Positions 63,806-64,000 of a DNA stretch of 64,000 nucleotides are shown one piece after another. The notes under the pieces were generated by a model. It was not told the DNA's origin and did not search any database. It was given only the letters and a program-made list of their open reading frames with translations. The DNA is taken from contig NZ_CP134400.1 in the NCBI RefSeq assembly GCF_002968285.2, positions 1 to 64,000 of the forward strand, written 5' to 3'. The translations under genes and the position numbers were made by a program. The first letter of the stretch is position 1; the number at the start of each line of letters is the position of its first letter. The DNA is from Mycobacterium sp. ITM-2016-00318 (GTDB taxonomy: Bacteria > Actinomycetota > Actinomycetes > Mycobacteriales > Mycobacteriaceae).

Positions 63806-64000
63806 TTATCGCGCCGCGGAAGCAGCCGGCGCCTTTGCCGAATTGAGTAGCTTGCCGATGTCTTGTCGCAGGCCCTCGACCGAGGTGGGCCAAATGCTCG
63901 TCCAGCGAGTCCCGTCGGGCCCGGCCGTGTGGCTGATGGTGATGCGTCCGAACTCGGAGTCGGCGATGGCGATGACGTTGTCGTGGAAGTGGTCCTGTAT
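63806..64000 (-). CDS. Partial ESX-associated EspG-like protein (C-terminal part, cut by the window edge)
   Basis: The open frame enters from the right edge and stops at TAA 63806. The visible 64 residues, IQDHFHDNVIAIADSEF then GRITISHTAGPDGTRWTSIWPTSVEGLRQDIGKLL, fit the end of EspG chaperones, whose final strand-helix contains a GxRW-T pattern. EspG binds PE-PPE substrates in the cytosol. The identification uses a short segment and the locus context; the rest of the gene lies outside the window. Confidence 0.6.
   Translation of the reverse strand: MQDHFHDNVIAIADSEFGRITISHTAGPDGTRWTSIWPTSVEGLRQDIGKLLNSAKAPAASAAR

Overview
The window is the replication-origin end of a high-GC actinobacterial chromosome, almost certainly a rapidly growing Mycobacterium (Mycolicibacterium). 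The gene order dnaA-dnaN-gnd-recF-dciA-gyrB-gyrA, tRNA-Ile, tRNA-Ala, cwsA-ppiA-PH protein-crgA-DUF881-pabA and then pknB-pknA-pbpA-rodA-pstP-fhaB-fhaA is the mycobacterial origin block. A gnd gene between dnaN and recF is typical of fast growers. Mycobacterial family markers elsewhere (ESX components, a PE-PPE-domain hydrolase, WES/DGAT, deazaflavin-dependent reductases, DUF5313) agree.

Layout: 1-11.6 kb holds replication and topology genes with oriC at 1504-2004. 11.6-14.25 kb holds tRNA-Ile, a DLW-39-like microprotein and tRNA-Ala, followed by a small decayed integrative element. It is bounded by a 23-bp direct repeat of the tRNA-Ala 3' end and contains an integrase C-terminal relic and a secreted alpha/beta hydrolase. 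14.25-28.3 kb is the cell-wall and division block. It includes the cluster encoding two Ser/Thr kinases, a phosphatase, two FHA proteins, a SEDS protein and a class B PBP, whose genes overlap by about 4 nt. 28.3-38.9 kb carries tRNA-Leu and metabolic genes: MFS exporter, PPOX and deazaflavin-type redox proteins, wax-ester synthase, thioesterase-like proteins, TetR, molybdopterin oxidoreductase, GNAT and pirin.

39.0-44.6 kb is a tightly overlapping minus-strand operon that looks like an exopolysaccharide pathway. It encodes a nucleotide-sugar dehydrogenase, a processive QxxRW family-2 glycosyltransferase, an SDR epimerase/decarboxylase, a lipoprotein polysaccharide deacetylase and a secreted double-psi-barrel-like protein. 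44.5-49.7 kb is an accessory patch with a decayed segmental duplication, three related hairpin terminators, a copied fragment of the pirin gene, a small repeat protein, a secreted Gly/Asn/Thr-rich protein and a PE-PPE hydrolase. The EPS operon seems to lie behind a copied promoter and start codon from the secreted-protein gene.

49.7-54.0 kb carries EVE, L7/L12-like, epoxide hydrolase, DUF5313, MarR and acyl-CoA carboxyltransferase genes. Three copies of a short repeat lie here, two of which encode the C-terminal tails of adjacent unrelated proteins. 54.0-64.0 kb is one arm of a type VII secretion locus in the order espG (partial)-eccB-espI-like-eccD-mycP-eccE-eccA. Its tail order resembles ESX-2, but eccB lies inside that segment, and eccC and the substrates are not in the window.
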